Shown: one piece after another, positions 24,643 through 36,171 of the stretch
Layout of the letters: each line of letters opens with the position of its first letter
Numbering within the stretch: the first letter of the stretch is position 1
NCBI GenBank assembly: GCA_037126765.1
Contig: JBBCBC010000030.1
Location: 4,808,478-4,872,477 of the forward strand
From: Stenogyne calaminthoides
Taxonomy: Eukaryota; Streptophyta; Magnoliopsida; Lamiales; Lamiaceae
Direction of reading: 5' to 3'
DNA: 64,000 bases
Program-made: the position numbers and the translations under genes
The notes under the pieces: model-generated
The model's input: the letters and a program-made list of their open reading frames with translations, nothing else
The model's database searches: none
Told to the model about the DNA's origin: nothing

Positions 24643-24857
24643 TATAATGAAAATTTTCATACATGAAATTTTTTTAAGTTACAACCAAATTCTGTAATTG
24701 GTAAAAGTAAGATAAAATTGAGTGGTTCATGGTTCACTCGGCCCAAGTGGTTCATGGTGCACCCGGCCCGAATATATCATAATTTAGGGTTCATTATTTA
24801 ATATTTACGGTGTAGATGGTTGATTTAGGACAATCATACATGAAAATTTTCACACTA
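24643..24857. mobile_element. MITE, GTGAAAATTTTCAT family (copy 2, inverted)
   Basis: The reverse complement matches 8348-8576 closely over the full length, including TAGTGTGAAAATTTTCAT at the end and the GGGCCGGGTG core. It lies about 60 bases upstream of the Helitron 5' terminus. Confidence 0.8.
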
Positions 24858-25134
24858 GACCTACTCTTAAATAATTGTATGCAAAAAGATAATTTTAAAA
24901 AATGATAAGATATTAAGAATCTATACTATATTAAAAAGTGGGAAGGGATAAGAAATTATTTTCGGACTGTTTTACCCTAGCCAACTTTTGTTTTGTGCAG
25001 TTTTATCCATTTTTATTATTCTTTTGTAAACTTATTTGATAATTTTTCATTTGAAACCTTTTAATATAATTTTTAATACTCTGTTTTGCACAAAGTAATT
25101 ACTCCTCTTTCAATTTTTTATTTCCATGAAGCAG

Positions 25135-25320
25135 AACAGATGGGACGATCGGACTTGAACAGGCTCGCCACCGTTGTTCCTCTCAGCCTCTTCCGTGTGA
25201 CCTGGGCGGAGCGACGGTAAAGGAGGGTGATGGAGGTAAAGAATAAAATGGAGATGGAGTGTGTGGTGGTGGAGTGAGGTGCGGCGATGGCAGCCCCTGC
25301 TGGATGTGATGGTGTTTGGC
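25135..25320 (+). other. GC-richer captured segment in Helitron
   Basis: Base composition rises here within the Helitron and the text looks like a plant 5' UTR or first exon (GGCTCGCCACCGTTG, CCTCTTCCGTGTGACC). No domain is readable. Confidence 0.3.
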
Positions 25321-26213
25321 CTCAGATGATTGATGTTTCTATTTACTTGTTCAGTGTGACCCGTGCCTTTATCTTTTGCAATATTTTATACAATGCCTCA
25401 ATTTTTTGTATTCTCTCCCCCTTTGATGTAGGCATTTGGAATTGATATATTATGTGTATTATATGACAATAGTTGATTGGATGAGTAAATTCTTCCCAGG
25501 AGATGATACGGGTAGTTGAACTTCTGTTATTCTATATTTAGCTTCCTCTACAAAATTACTCGAACTATTAGTTTATATGGTTAATTCTGGGATATTCTTG
25601 GATCTTCTAATTGTTTTATTTAACTGAAACCTTAACTATCCTGACAAAGTTTAGTGTGATAAGCTTATATGAATGGTTTCTTTTATGCAAGTGCTGTGGT
25701 GTTGGAGCTGGAATATGTGGAATCGGTGGGGTTGCACTTAGAGGAATCTAACTCGCGGCATTGCCTGAGGTAAAAGAAAATTTTAGGGAGCTGGGATTGA
25801 AAATTGTGAATGAGATGTTGATTGTGCGTACTCTAATTTGTTGTCGTTGCGGCTAAAATTCTGAAATTTGGTGGTGTTTATTAAGGAGATATTATGAATT
25901 GTTCTAATATATTTTAAATGGTTTCCTCTGATTGAAGTTATATATGATGGTCTATTACTTGCCCATTGGAATTGATCATGATCGTCCTTGTCATGCTATT
26001 TGAAAATTTATAATGCATAATGCTTATTCTTGATAAAATTTGATATTGTGTTGTATATCAGTATGTGGACTGTCGTAGAAGGAAAAATATTTCCTTTTTC
26101 CCCTTTCTTAATATTGATCGCCTATTTTGTGCTTTTGAAGGTGAGTTTTGAAACAGGGAGTGAGAACAAGGTTTATGAGTATCTCCACAAACTGAGACGG
26201 ACCACAAGAGTGG

Positions 26214-27431
26214 TTGCAGAGTCAACAATGGCAAGCGCAGAGAGCTGATTCAGAGGCAGCGACCGTGAGCTCTGAAGTTTGGCATCAAAGGCTTGGACAT
26301 GCCTCGAGTGAGAAAATTTCTTTTATTAGTCAATTTTCAAATAAAGTTAGTAGTGCACGGTTAAGACATTGTGAGCCTTGTATGAAAGCGAAACAAACCC
26401 GTTTGCCTTTTCCTAATAGTTCAATTAAAACTCGTTGTTGTTTTGAACTCATTCATTGTGATATATGGGGAGGATATAGGGCACCCTTGTTTTCGGGTGC
26501 TCACTATTTTCTTGCTATTGTTGATGACTATAGTAGGGGAGTTTGGGTTTTTCTCATGAAATTTAAATCGGAGGCTCAACATTATCTCACCACTTTCTGT
26601 AATAGGGTGCATACACAATTTAATACAAAGGTGAAAAGAATAAGAGTAGACAATGGGGGTGAATTTAAGTCAAAATTCATGTTAGAATTTTATGCTAATC
26701 ATGGAATTTTGCTAGAGACTTCTTGCACTGATACTCCACAACAAAACGGAGTGGTCGAACGAAAACATAGGCACATATTAGAGGTAGCACGATCATTGAG
26801 ATTTCATGCTAATCTGCCTATTCGTTTTTGGGGGGAATGCATCTTGACTGCTACTTACATAATTATCAATAGACTTCCCTCAAATGCTATCAAAAACCGA
26901 ACACCTTTTGATGTTTTATTCAATAAAATGCCTACATATGATCATATGAGAGTTTTTGGTTGTTTGGTATATGCTCATGATAATAGTGGAAAAGGAGATA
27001 AATTTGGCGAAAGGGGGAGATCGGGTATTTTTGTTGGATATCCGAGTGGCCAAAAAGGGTACCGTGTGTACGATGCTCAAACTAGAAAAATCCTAACATC
27101 TCGAGACGTCACATTCTTTGAACACATTTTACCTTGGAGGGTTGATGATACTATGATTAATGATGATAAAGTCTTGCTTTTAAGAGTGAAAAATTGGCAT
27201 TTAGAATTTGAGAGTGATGGAATTGGTCCATCCTTAGAGAACACGTCCACTGTTGCTTCACCATCAAATGAGGGGCCTGAACTCTCTACAACTCCAGCTG
27301 TAAATGAAACAGAAGGTGAGTCATTTGGAGTTCCTAGCACCGAACAACAATTTGAAATGTCAACAAGTCAAGGAGAAAAAAGGATGGGAACTAGACAACG
27401 GCGGCAGCCCAAACATTTTTCGGGTGATTGA
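26214..27431 (+). pseudogene. Captured copia integrase segment, long open frame
   Basis: 405 codons without interruption, but the frame opens at TTG; the first in-frame ATG falls inside the domain, so it is a fragment rather than a normal gene. It holds the pre-integrase zinc site (W-H-x-x-L-G-H...C-x-x-C) and the complete rve core. First Asp is in H-C-D-I-W-G, second in R-V-D-N-G-G-E-F, and Glu in Q-Q-N-G-V-V-E-R-K-H: the full D,D-35-E triad. The C-terminal part has G-C-L-V-Y-A and the F-V-G-Y motif (usual copia integrase C-terminus). It stops before any reverse transcriptase. Both ends are capture junctions inside the Helitron. It belongs to a different copia lineage from the one at 9.3-15.9 kb. 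Confidence 0.8.
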
Positions 27432-27502
27432 GCTAGGTGGCGCGAGATGCAGGTGTTATTTGAAAAGAGAGGTTCAAGTTTGTTAATCTCAAATATTTTT
27501 GG

Positions 27503-27720
27503 ATGAAGGATTCAGAGAAAGCATAGACGTACAAGAAAAATAAGGAGAAACCGGAGTTGTATATTGTCGAAAAGTTAGCAAAGGAATACAGGATCATGAG
27601 GCAACGAATGCGTGTGAAGGACCTTGAGGAGGAGAAGGATTATTTGGAGCCCTTGGATGACTGTGTCGAGCTGTTGACACTTGTCCTCAGTAAGCAGATT
27701 TTTAAATTCACTAGAAAGAG
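27503..27720 (+). pseudogene. Exon-like host gene fragment captured in Helitron
   Basis: In one frame the sequence reads K-N-K-E-K-P-E-L-Y-I-V-E-K-L-A-K-E-Y-R-I, followed by an L-E-E-E-K-D-Y-L-E-P-L-D-D acidic stretch. The pattern is that of a real exon (Lys/Glu-rich helix, then a conserved L-D-D), with a TAG near its start. It somewhat recalls plant mitochondrial ribosomal protein S35-like proteins, but I could not verify this and it should be treated as a guess. It follows the integrase fragment by about 70 bases. Confidence 0.4.
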
Positions 27721-30363
27721 TTGATATTGTTTTTAAAGTTGATTCTTAAAGTTGATGCTCCACTTGCCAATATCGAGTGCTATTTTGCAACATTTATTTT
27801 TGTGTACTGGCCTTTGTAACATCAATAGGTAGTAATACTTTTAAAAATTGGTTTGATTTTCTTTGTGAGATGATCGTTTAATATTGATTATTTAATACAT
27901 TAAAGAAAGTTTGTATCTATATAATCTGGCTATATGAGACATCTTGAAGAACAAAGATCTAATAAACTAACTAACTTGTCATGTTATCATCTTCAGCATA
28001 AAGTTTGAGTCTTTGCGTATATTTTTTGCTGATAAATCATAGGACAGACCATTATGCAATGAGAAGTAGAATGCCTCTATTTTTATTCTTTTTAGCTAAA
28101 GTTGGTACCTGATATAAGAAAGAAGATGATTAATGTTGCAATCAATGTAAGTCCCCAGAGATGAATGCATCCAGACCCAGTTATAAATAGCATAATATAT
28201 CATTTAATCAGACGTGTCAATCATATTCACATAAATTCCATTCCAAAATAACCAGTAAATAGGAAAATAGTCATTGAATGTTGGTTCCAAGATTAGAACA
28301 AAAAATTAAGTAATTTGAATCTTCACTGTAATTAGACCTTTTCAGAGTATCTCACTCAAAATTGTAGACAATAGTATATATCCAATGTGGATTCCAAGAT
28401 TCTTTTAGTTGTGCTTGATCAGCCCTTTGCACTATTGTTGCACAAGTTTAACACAAGCGCTGTAGAGGTTGATGTGACTTGCGAGTAATAATTATAGTGT
28501 AAAGTACGAGTAGAATTTTCTATGATTTGGTAGAATTTTTTTTGTGATAACTGAATTAATTAGTGATGCTAATTTTAGGCATTCTTATATCTATTTGAAA
28601 TGCTGGTGTGATATATATTTTTCACAATTTCCACAACTTGCTTTTCAATTATAAAAGAGGAATGTTCATGTAGATTCTTGATTTTTACTTGTGATTATTC
28701 TGTTTCTTGATTATGATGGTTATTTTATGTTAACACCTGGTTAGAAATACATTCAGAGATGTATAATCTAAATATTAATATGGTGCAGAATACTGTTGAA
28801 TTTTCTCCAAGAGTCATGCATCTGGGTTTGTAGAATAGAACCAAAGCAAAAGAAAGATTATGTCAGCTGGTTTGATACTTTGATTACCATCTACAAGGTA
28901 TTCCATGTATTTTCTTTCTCTATAATGTAAACCAATTGTTTACAATTTTTCGGATACATAATTACTTTCAGTATCATCAAGCCAAAGATAGCAATGGATG
29001 GGTTGTTACCTTGTGGTTGGACATCAACATATGCGTTGCTAATTTGTTGTTTGTTTTATGTTTCAAATATACTTCTTAAAGTGCTATATTAACCTGATTC
29101 TTGTGTTACACATTTTGTTCTTTTAGCACTGTACAATTAGTTTTCTTTAAAGATGGCCCTCAAAATTTTAAAACCATATCCTGATGCTTGGGGTTGGCTA
29201 CCCTGGATTAGAATTCATGTCCTATAGTGTTGATTAAGAGATTATTAGTTTTGGATTTTATCTGTCATTGAGTCATTCTGTATTGAATCTCAGTTTCAAG
29301 TTTAATGCTCTTAGAAAAAAATCAACTCTTGCAGAAATGTTTTAGAAAAGTTATTTTACCAACATTAGTTTTTTATTTTTGTTGATATATGTTATATTAC
29401 CTTAGTGCAAATTCTAGCTTATTCAAATTTTTACCTGATGCTGGGTTCCCCATACTCCCTGGAAATGGATATGACCCTTCCTTTCTGATGCAGTTTACGT
29501 TGTGTGATTCAATATATACATATATAATGTTATAGTGTGAATTTTTGTATGCAAAAAAGTTTTGGGACACAATTCACATGCTAACTGTCACGTTGTTTAC
29601 TAAGTGAGTCTATTCAAATTTACAGATCGGTTGTGCTTTTAGAAGAAATTATGTTGACTTCTATTTCACAATTAAAGATAATTGAATGAGTAATTATATG
29701 TGGAGAATAATGTATTTCTGGTAAGTATTGTGTGTCTGCACGCTTGACATTCCTATGACTGTTGTGTCATGATGTTTATGCTGTTAGATTGGATGGAGAT
29801 GATACTTATATAATAGCAACTCTCACGGCAATGTGTGACCCCAAGTTGTTCTATCTGGCGCACTTAATGCATTGTTTATAATGTCTGCAAGTCGATATAC
29901 GGTAGGACTAACTCTCCGTGCACCTTCATCAATTTCAGATTTAATAGATTTTTTGCTTTTCATATTTGCAGGGTTGAGTATAACGCAGAAGAATTCACGT
30001 TGGCCCCTCCGCCTGCAAGCGACGATGAACATTTTTTTCTTCCTTTCAAAATTTATTTGTTGGTGAGGGCCTCTTGCTCCCTTATCGTTTGAGTTCTTTT
30101 TCTGATTGTCACTGTCTTTGCTCTTTAATTTTGTTTCTTCCATTCATTTATTTGGTTGAAAAGAGTAATTCAGAAATTATACCTTATCTTTTAGGCAAAC
30201 TCTTCACCTGCACATAGGATTTGAATGGGTTGGTTTGTATTTCTTTTGTAATTTGATTGATGCATTGCTCTGGTATAAAAGCAAAAATTTAAACTTGAAA
30301 TGGGTTTACACCGAAAATATTTACTTTTTATTAGCCACTTACATGTGACGTGCAACGCACTAG

Positions 30364-30851
30364 TTCTTTAAAAAATCAAAACAAGATAAGGATTAAATAT
30401 ACATCAATGCTCCCACACCCTCTTAAAAGAAAGGTCTTTGGTGCACCTAGTGCATAATGTATTTTATAATTTAAAAATATAATTTATTACACTAAAATAT
30501 ATAATTTATTTACATTGAAATATATAATTTGTGTTCGTAAAACTAAATTACACGTTAATTGGTTGTATCTTTCAATACAAAACAATCATATGTTTCACAA
30601 ATATTCCGTAAAGTGCACGATGCACCTATTACATAAAATAACTAGTCATATTTCTATATTTCATATTTTTAATACTTTTATTTCAATATTACACTTTTAC
30701 CTAATATTAATACAAAATCGACTAACAAAACCAATTCGAACCTGGTGTTGTACTCTGCTAGCCTCGGTCTGCCTCAAACAAACAAAAATTCTCATATTTG
30801 AATATAACAAATAGAGTCCATAAAAAATTTTGTTAGAAAATCTTAGGTGAT
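30364..30851. mobile_element. TGCAC/GTGCA MITE and flank
   Basis: About 30440-30620 starts GGTGCACCTAGTGCATAATG and ends AAGTGCACGATGCACC, an inverted repeat shared in style with 22620-22765, 49319-49520 and 54948-55116. The remainder is AT-rich with no gene. Confidence 0.5.
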
Positions 30852-31418
30852 ACTCCCTCATTTTTTCAATAGATGTCATTCTAGGTTTTATAAGATAAAT
30901 TAATGATATATTTTTTTTCCAAAATTAACCTTAATTAACACTCCCTTCTTTTTTTATTTACATGTTTTTAGTCTTTTGAATTATTTATAAAATAGATATC
31001 GTTCTGGTATTTTATCCCCATTTATCTCATATTTACCCTTAATATTGTAATTTCAAATTTTAAATTTTCTACAAATGTGTTGTTTGTTTAATTTTTCAAC
31101 CAACATTATTTATTATTAAGAATATTTAAATAATATTAATTAAGGTTAATTTTGGAAAATAATATGTCCTTAATTTGTCTTAAAACCCCATAATGACATC
31201 TATTAAAAAAAGGAGGGAGTATTATTTAAATATTCTTAACAATAAATACTATTGATTGAAAAATTAAACACACAACACATTTATAGGAAATTTGAAATTT
31301 GAAATTACAATATTAAGGGTAAATATGAGATAAAGGGGGCTGAAATATCAAAATGATATCTATTTCACAAATAATTCAAAAGGCTAAAACGATATGTAAA
31401 TAAAAAAGGAGGGAGTAT
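30852..31418. repeat. Interleaved inverted repeats (A-B-A'-B') of Stowaway type
   Basis: Segment A (30852-30936, starts TACTCCCTCATTTTTTCAAT) is the reverse complement of A' (31131-31220, ends GGAGGGAGTA). Segment B (30937-31130, starts near CACTCCCTTCTTTTTTT) is the reverse complement of B' (31221-31418, also ends GGAGGGAGTA). The order A-B-A'-B' crosses rather than nests. Each pair looks like the two halves of a Stowaway MITE. Confidence 0.7.
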
Positions 31419-31889
31419 TTGTTTTGAATTTTAAGTGATTTTTATAAATTAATTTTGAAATTCATAAAATAGTAAGTGCTGTGTTTAATTTTGGGGTTTT
31501 TTAACAGTGTGATAATAGTAAATTTATAACATAAGTGGTGATTTTTTTTAACCAGTTTCCAAAATTCCTGAATTTGAACTGATTTTAAATTTTAATATCC
31601 AAATCCTAATTTTTTAAATTAAAAATAAACATCACCTTACGATTCGTCACAAAAAGAAAAGATAACAATATGATGAGTCGGGGGTGTGGACAGGGTGGGC
31701 TATTAGGAATTAATTAGGTGAACCGTGAACCACTCGGTCCAAGTTCGGATTGAATCAGGTAAAAAAAAATCCTAAGTCATAAACTATTCGGGCCGGGTGA
31801 ACTATAAACCACTCGGGTCGAATTCGGATCGAATCCAGAAAAATAAAAAAAATGAACAAAAAACTTAAAAAATAAAAATAAATAAATAA

Positions 31890-31938
<49 letters not shown>

Positions 31939-32178
31939 AAAATTGATGTAAAAGGTACATACAAATATTTGTCAAACAGAAATATTTAAATACGTGACAT
32001 TTGACTATCATATATTATTGAGATAATAGTATATAGTATATACTACAACTTATTGTCAAAAAAATTTGACCGAAATTTTCTGTATCCCGCTAGCCTGATT
32101 TCTTTATGTACGTCATAACACATTTTTACAATAAAATTTTGAATTTTCGAGTGGTTATGTACTTGTGTTGGTATTTCA
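31419..32178. other. Intergenic with AT microsatellite
   Basis: No gene. About 31715-31830 has a degenerate copy of the GGGCCGGGTGAAC MITE motif. 31871-31936 is a (TAAA)n followed by (TA)n microsatellite of about 65 bases. Confidence 0.5.
31871..31936. repeat. (TAAA)n/(TA)n microsatellite
   Basis: About five TAAA units run into more than 20 TA units. The open frame that crosses it on the minus strand (I-Y repeats) is an artefact. Confidence 0.9.
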
Positions 32179-32379
32179 TACTCCTCCGTTACATTAAAAT
32201 TTATCCAAACTTTATGGCACACATATTTTTTTTAAAAAAATATAATAATGACATTTGATATAAATAAATAAATATTATAAGGATAAAATTTAATAAGACA
32301 TTTTCTTTTTTAGGTATGCAAACATTTATGAGATATCCCAAAAAGAAAAGTGAACAAACTTTTATAGGATGGAGGGAGT
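32179..32379. mobile_element. Stowaway-like MITE
   Basis: Left end ATACTCCTCCGTTACATTAA; right end GGATGGAGGGAGTAG. The two make an imperfect TIR with TA at both sides. The interior is AT-rich. Confidence 0.55.
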
Positions 32380-32846
32380 AGTTATTTTTACGAAAGCTAT
32401 ATATCAATATACATAAGTGTGTATTTTGAAATACAACTAGAAAGGTAGAATTTTTTTTATTTTTTTATTTATTTTTTTAAAGAAAAGGGCGCGGCTATTG
32501 GTACCCACGAATTTGCTTAGTTCACCCGCTTTTTCTTTTTATTACAAAAATACCTATGATAAAAAATACAAATATTAAAATTTACTACACACCCACTTTT
32601 TTCACCCACACCCCAAAATGAATGGAAAAATGGAAACAATAAAAAAAGTTTTCAAAGAGTATAGACTTATATAATTGAAGAGTGTGACTTTTTAATATAA
32701 AAAAAGATATTAAAATGAAGGTGTGATAAATATTACAACAAAGAGTGTGATTTTTTAATTATTAAAGAATGTAATCGTTAATTAAAATGATAAAAATAAA
32801 TCAATTTCGTGTGATAAATTTCACATTACCAAAGATAAATAGTTTT

Positions 32847-35068
32847 GAAATAATAGCTTAGAGGTCCATAATTCAGGGCCCATTAGCTAAGAGGTCCATA
32901 CCCTTTTTCAATTGCTGAGAGGTCCAAAAATTAAGTACATAATACCTCTTATAATTAAAGTTAGGCTGAAAATAAATCGTCTAATTAAATATAGAAATTA
33001 AAGTACTAATTCTGCATAAATAATTTTGAAATAATTCTCTCGTTTCTTTTCCGGCGAGTCAAAAATCACCACCGTTTTTCTGGTTTTTTATGTAGAGGCG
33101 ACCGTAGAGAATCCGACTGACCTGTGATATATCTTTTTTCACTGACCGTGAAGGTGATGAACCATACTGTAGATCTGAAGCCGACGGAAGGCGATGAACC
33201 CAGAAAATCGGCCGACTGTAGATCTGCGCCACTGAAGGCGATGAAGCCGCCACCACCACCGCATGCGCGCCGCCGCCGCCCTCCGATTTGTATATCTGCT
33301 CCTTTATTTGACAAGGTATTTGACAAATTTGGGGGTTTAGGTTTGATTTTGGTGTTCTAAGGTTTTTTGTTACAGTCAACTTTGTTCGTGAAATTTGGTG
33401 GATTATATCTTTTGCATTATATCTTTACAAGGTTTACAACTAGGATTAGCTTGGTTTGCTTTAAATTATTTATGTTCTTCCCCTTCCTGTACTGATTTTT
33501 TTTATATGTTGGGAAGTTCATTTTAATTCAAGCTTGAGTGGGTATGTATCTGAAATTATTTTGCGTTGAATCTGAAATTTGCCTGAAATGTATTTGAGTT
33601 TTTGAGTAAATTTGCTGTTTTTAGAGATTTGAATCTGAAATTTCTGATTTTTTGGCGTGAAATGTAGATTCGATTTGTTCAGATTCAAAAAGAGCTCAGA
33701 TTCAATTTGGCGTGTATTTTTGAAGATTTCTACCGATTCAAAAAAGTTGGGATCCGACTTGGGGGCGATTTTTTTAAGATTTGTATTTTTTAATTGACAA
33801 ATCTGTGATTTTTTATTTATATTTTTTTATTTTACAGATTCTGAAATCTGGTGGATGGACGAGGAAGAAGATGAGCATCAAAGACATTTGAAGATGCATA
33901 ATCAATTGATGAACATATTTATGTTTTTGAGCATATATAGATGAATATGTTCATGTTGAAATGTTTTTGTGCATGTATAGATGAATATGTTCATGTCAAA
34001 ATAAATATAACAATTATATGTATATTTTGAAATTGTAAATTTTTATCTTTTTAATATGTAAATTTTTTATATTTTTTTAATTTTAATATGTAAATTTCTA
34101 TAATTTTTTTTTTATATAAATTTTGTGATTTTAGATATATATTTTTAATATTTTATCAAATTTGATGTCCAAATTGGGTCAATGACCCATTTAAGGGGAA
34201 AAATTTTGTTTACTGGGTTGATTACCTATTTGTAAATTAATTAATTATATTTAAAACTTTAATTAGTGCACTGAATCTCATTAAACACCACAATCTGCGC
34301 TCAAAAAAAAAAAAAAAAAAAAAAAAATAATAATAATTAGCATCTTATAATTTTAGTGATTTATTAATAAAAAGATGGTGACGTGAGGGTACAGTGTTGC
34401 AGGTGATTTTTTGGGAAGTGTGAGATGTCTGGTTTTGAACAGTGTAGCGGTAGGGGAAGTGGACTAAAAGGAAGGGTAATCAAGACATTTTATTACACAT
34501 TTTGAAACTTGTTTGTTTACAGTTTTGAAGAGATTTAAATCCTATAGAAGGATTTGGAAGGATTTGATATAAAGTAAAAAGTGTATTTGTATTTTGTATA
34601 TGTTTGAGAGTATAAATTTTATAGGATTTAATAAAGTAGGATTTTGAAAAAGTAGATGATAGAAATAATATTATATTATAAAAAGTAATGTAGAAATGAT
34701 TGGATAATTATTTAATGATTAATGTGTTTGTATATTATATTATATAATGATAATAAAGTTAAAAAAGGAGGAGAGAGTATTGAGTTGATATATAATAATA
34801 ATTTGAAAGTGTGTGATAGATGATTGATAGTGTATTGAAAATTGTGTTTGAAAAATGTAAAATAGGTTTATTATAGGTATCATAGAATAGAATTTTGAAG
34901 GATTTAAAATTCTGTACCGAAATCTTGATAAACAAATGAGAATTTGGAATTTAAAATTCTGAAAACCACTTTCAAAGCAGTAAACAAACTAGGCCTTAGT
35001 ACTAGTTGAAATTAAATGGACCTCTTAGTTAGAAGGGGTACTAAAATGGACCCATAAGTATTTCACTC
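32847..35068. mobile_element. MULE-like element M3 with GC-rich cargo
   Basis: Left end contains GCTTAGAGGTCCATA, then CTAAGAGGTCCATAC about 30 bases later. The reverse complement of the right end begins GAGTGAAATACTTATGGGTC and later has AACTAAGAGGTCCAT. It is the same terminal family as M2 and M4. Flanks AATAGTTTT and AATAATTTC agree at 7 of 9 positions, a probable decayed duplication. The interior has a GC-rich segment at 33040-33360 and a repeated GATGAATATGTTCATG motif at about 33900-33990, shared with M2. A smaller MITE is nested at about 34508-34996. Confidence 0.7.
34508..34996. mobile_element. Nested MITE inside M3
   Basis: Left end CTTGTTTGTTTACAGTTTTG; reverse complement of right end CCTAGTTTGTTTACTGCTTT. 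Body is AT-rich. The GTTTGTTTA ends point to a hAT or PIF-type MITE. No duplication was defined. Confidence 0.5.
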
Positions 35069-36170
35069 AATAATTTCACCCTTCATCTTTTTAATTTTTT
35101 ACTCGTAAAAAGAAAACCTAAATTTTTTCAAAAACACTCGTTTTTTCCGTGCGGCTTTCTAGCTAATATATGTGTATAAGTATCATCATTAGAGAAGAAT
35201 TACAATATTATATTGATGAATTAATCTGAGAAGATATAGTTGATGATTGCAATGCCCAATGGAATCCTGCTCTATTACTCCATTACACGACAAGAAACAC
35301 ACCCCCACGAAGCAAAGCATATGTTGTCAAACTAATTTCGCAACTAATTAATTCGTGATATATGAGATAATTTTGCCAACTTCCTCTGCAGAAATGCCCG
35401 TCGAGAGAAGGATATTGTTACGGATCAAAAATGGCGCCTGTCAATGAGATGTTGCTGAGATATTTACTGAGAGGGAGGGTGTGTAAATAATTACAGTTAT
35501 TAAGAAAAAAATTGGATGTAAATAATTAGGGTTATAATTGTAAATTTTAAGGGAATAGATTAAAAAAATAAAAAAATTAAATTAGTAGTAAGTGTACTAA
35601 GTAATTTTGTGGGTGTCAGTAGTCGCGCCAAAAAAAAAAATTGGATCGTACCAATTTTTTTTTTAAAAAAAAAAACACTTCTACCCTATTAAGTTGTGTT
35701 TCAAAGCCACCCCTTATTAATAAGTTTCATATTTTATTCTACTTGATTTAATTACCACTTACAGTATTAGCCTTCTTTATTTAGTTAATTACATAATCCG
35801 ACTTCTACTTATCTCGTGCATGCTCGTTAGTTCCTTACCTTTGTGGGTAATCTTTTTTTTTTTTTGAATGGTGGTGGGTAATCATTTAAATCACATGATT
35901 AGACAATGAAAAGCCTCTACTACCTACGATTAGGGGATTAGGGGTGTTTTAGAAAAGTTATTAATGTAGCACAAATTATACTTTAATATGCCCGTAATTC
36001 AACATGTTAAACTCTAAAATAAATAGTTGAGATGAAATTGTAGGATTTTTTGTCCTATTAAGTGTGGTTCTCTACTCTATAAATAGAGGATTCTATTATA
36101 TTATTAATCAATTATTTCATAACTATTAATTTTATTAATTCTTCAAATATAATTTGTTGCAAACACCCAC
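35069..36170. other. AT-rich intergenic sequence
   Basis: No gene recognised on either strand. Poly-A/T tracts are common. A short GC-balanced patch lies at 35230-35440 without a readable domain. Confidence 0.4.
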
Positions 36171-36171
36171 A

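Larger units (their letters stand above)
24920..30363 (+). mobile_element. Non-autonomous Helitron carrying captured fragments
   Basis: Starts TCTATACTATATTAAAA after an A (24919) and ends in a GTGC-AAC-GCAC hairpin followed by CTAG, with a T after it (30364). A 5' TC, a 3' hairpin plus CTRR, and insertion between A and T without target duplication are the plant Helitron signature. Length is 5444 bp. No Rep/helicase reading frame is present, so it is non-autonomous. It carries a copia integrase segment (26214-27431) and an exon-like host fragment (about 27503-27720), as well as a GC-richer gene-like start at 25135-25320. The rest is intron-like AT sequence. Confidence 0.85.

Noticed and set aside
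29823..30143. 106-codon open frame on the minus strand in the Helitron
   Set aside because: Mixed composition and no recognisable motif; likely chance in captured intron-like sequence.
31755..31964. Ile-Tyr repeat frame on the minus strand
   Set aside because: Translation of a (TA)n microsatellite.
33059..33379. Overlapping open frames on both strands in M3
   Set aside because: GC-rich cargo opens several frames at once; none shows a domain, so no coding call was made.
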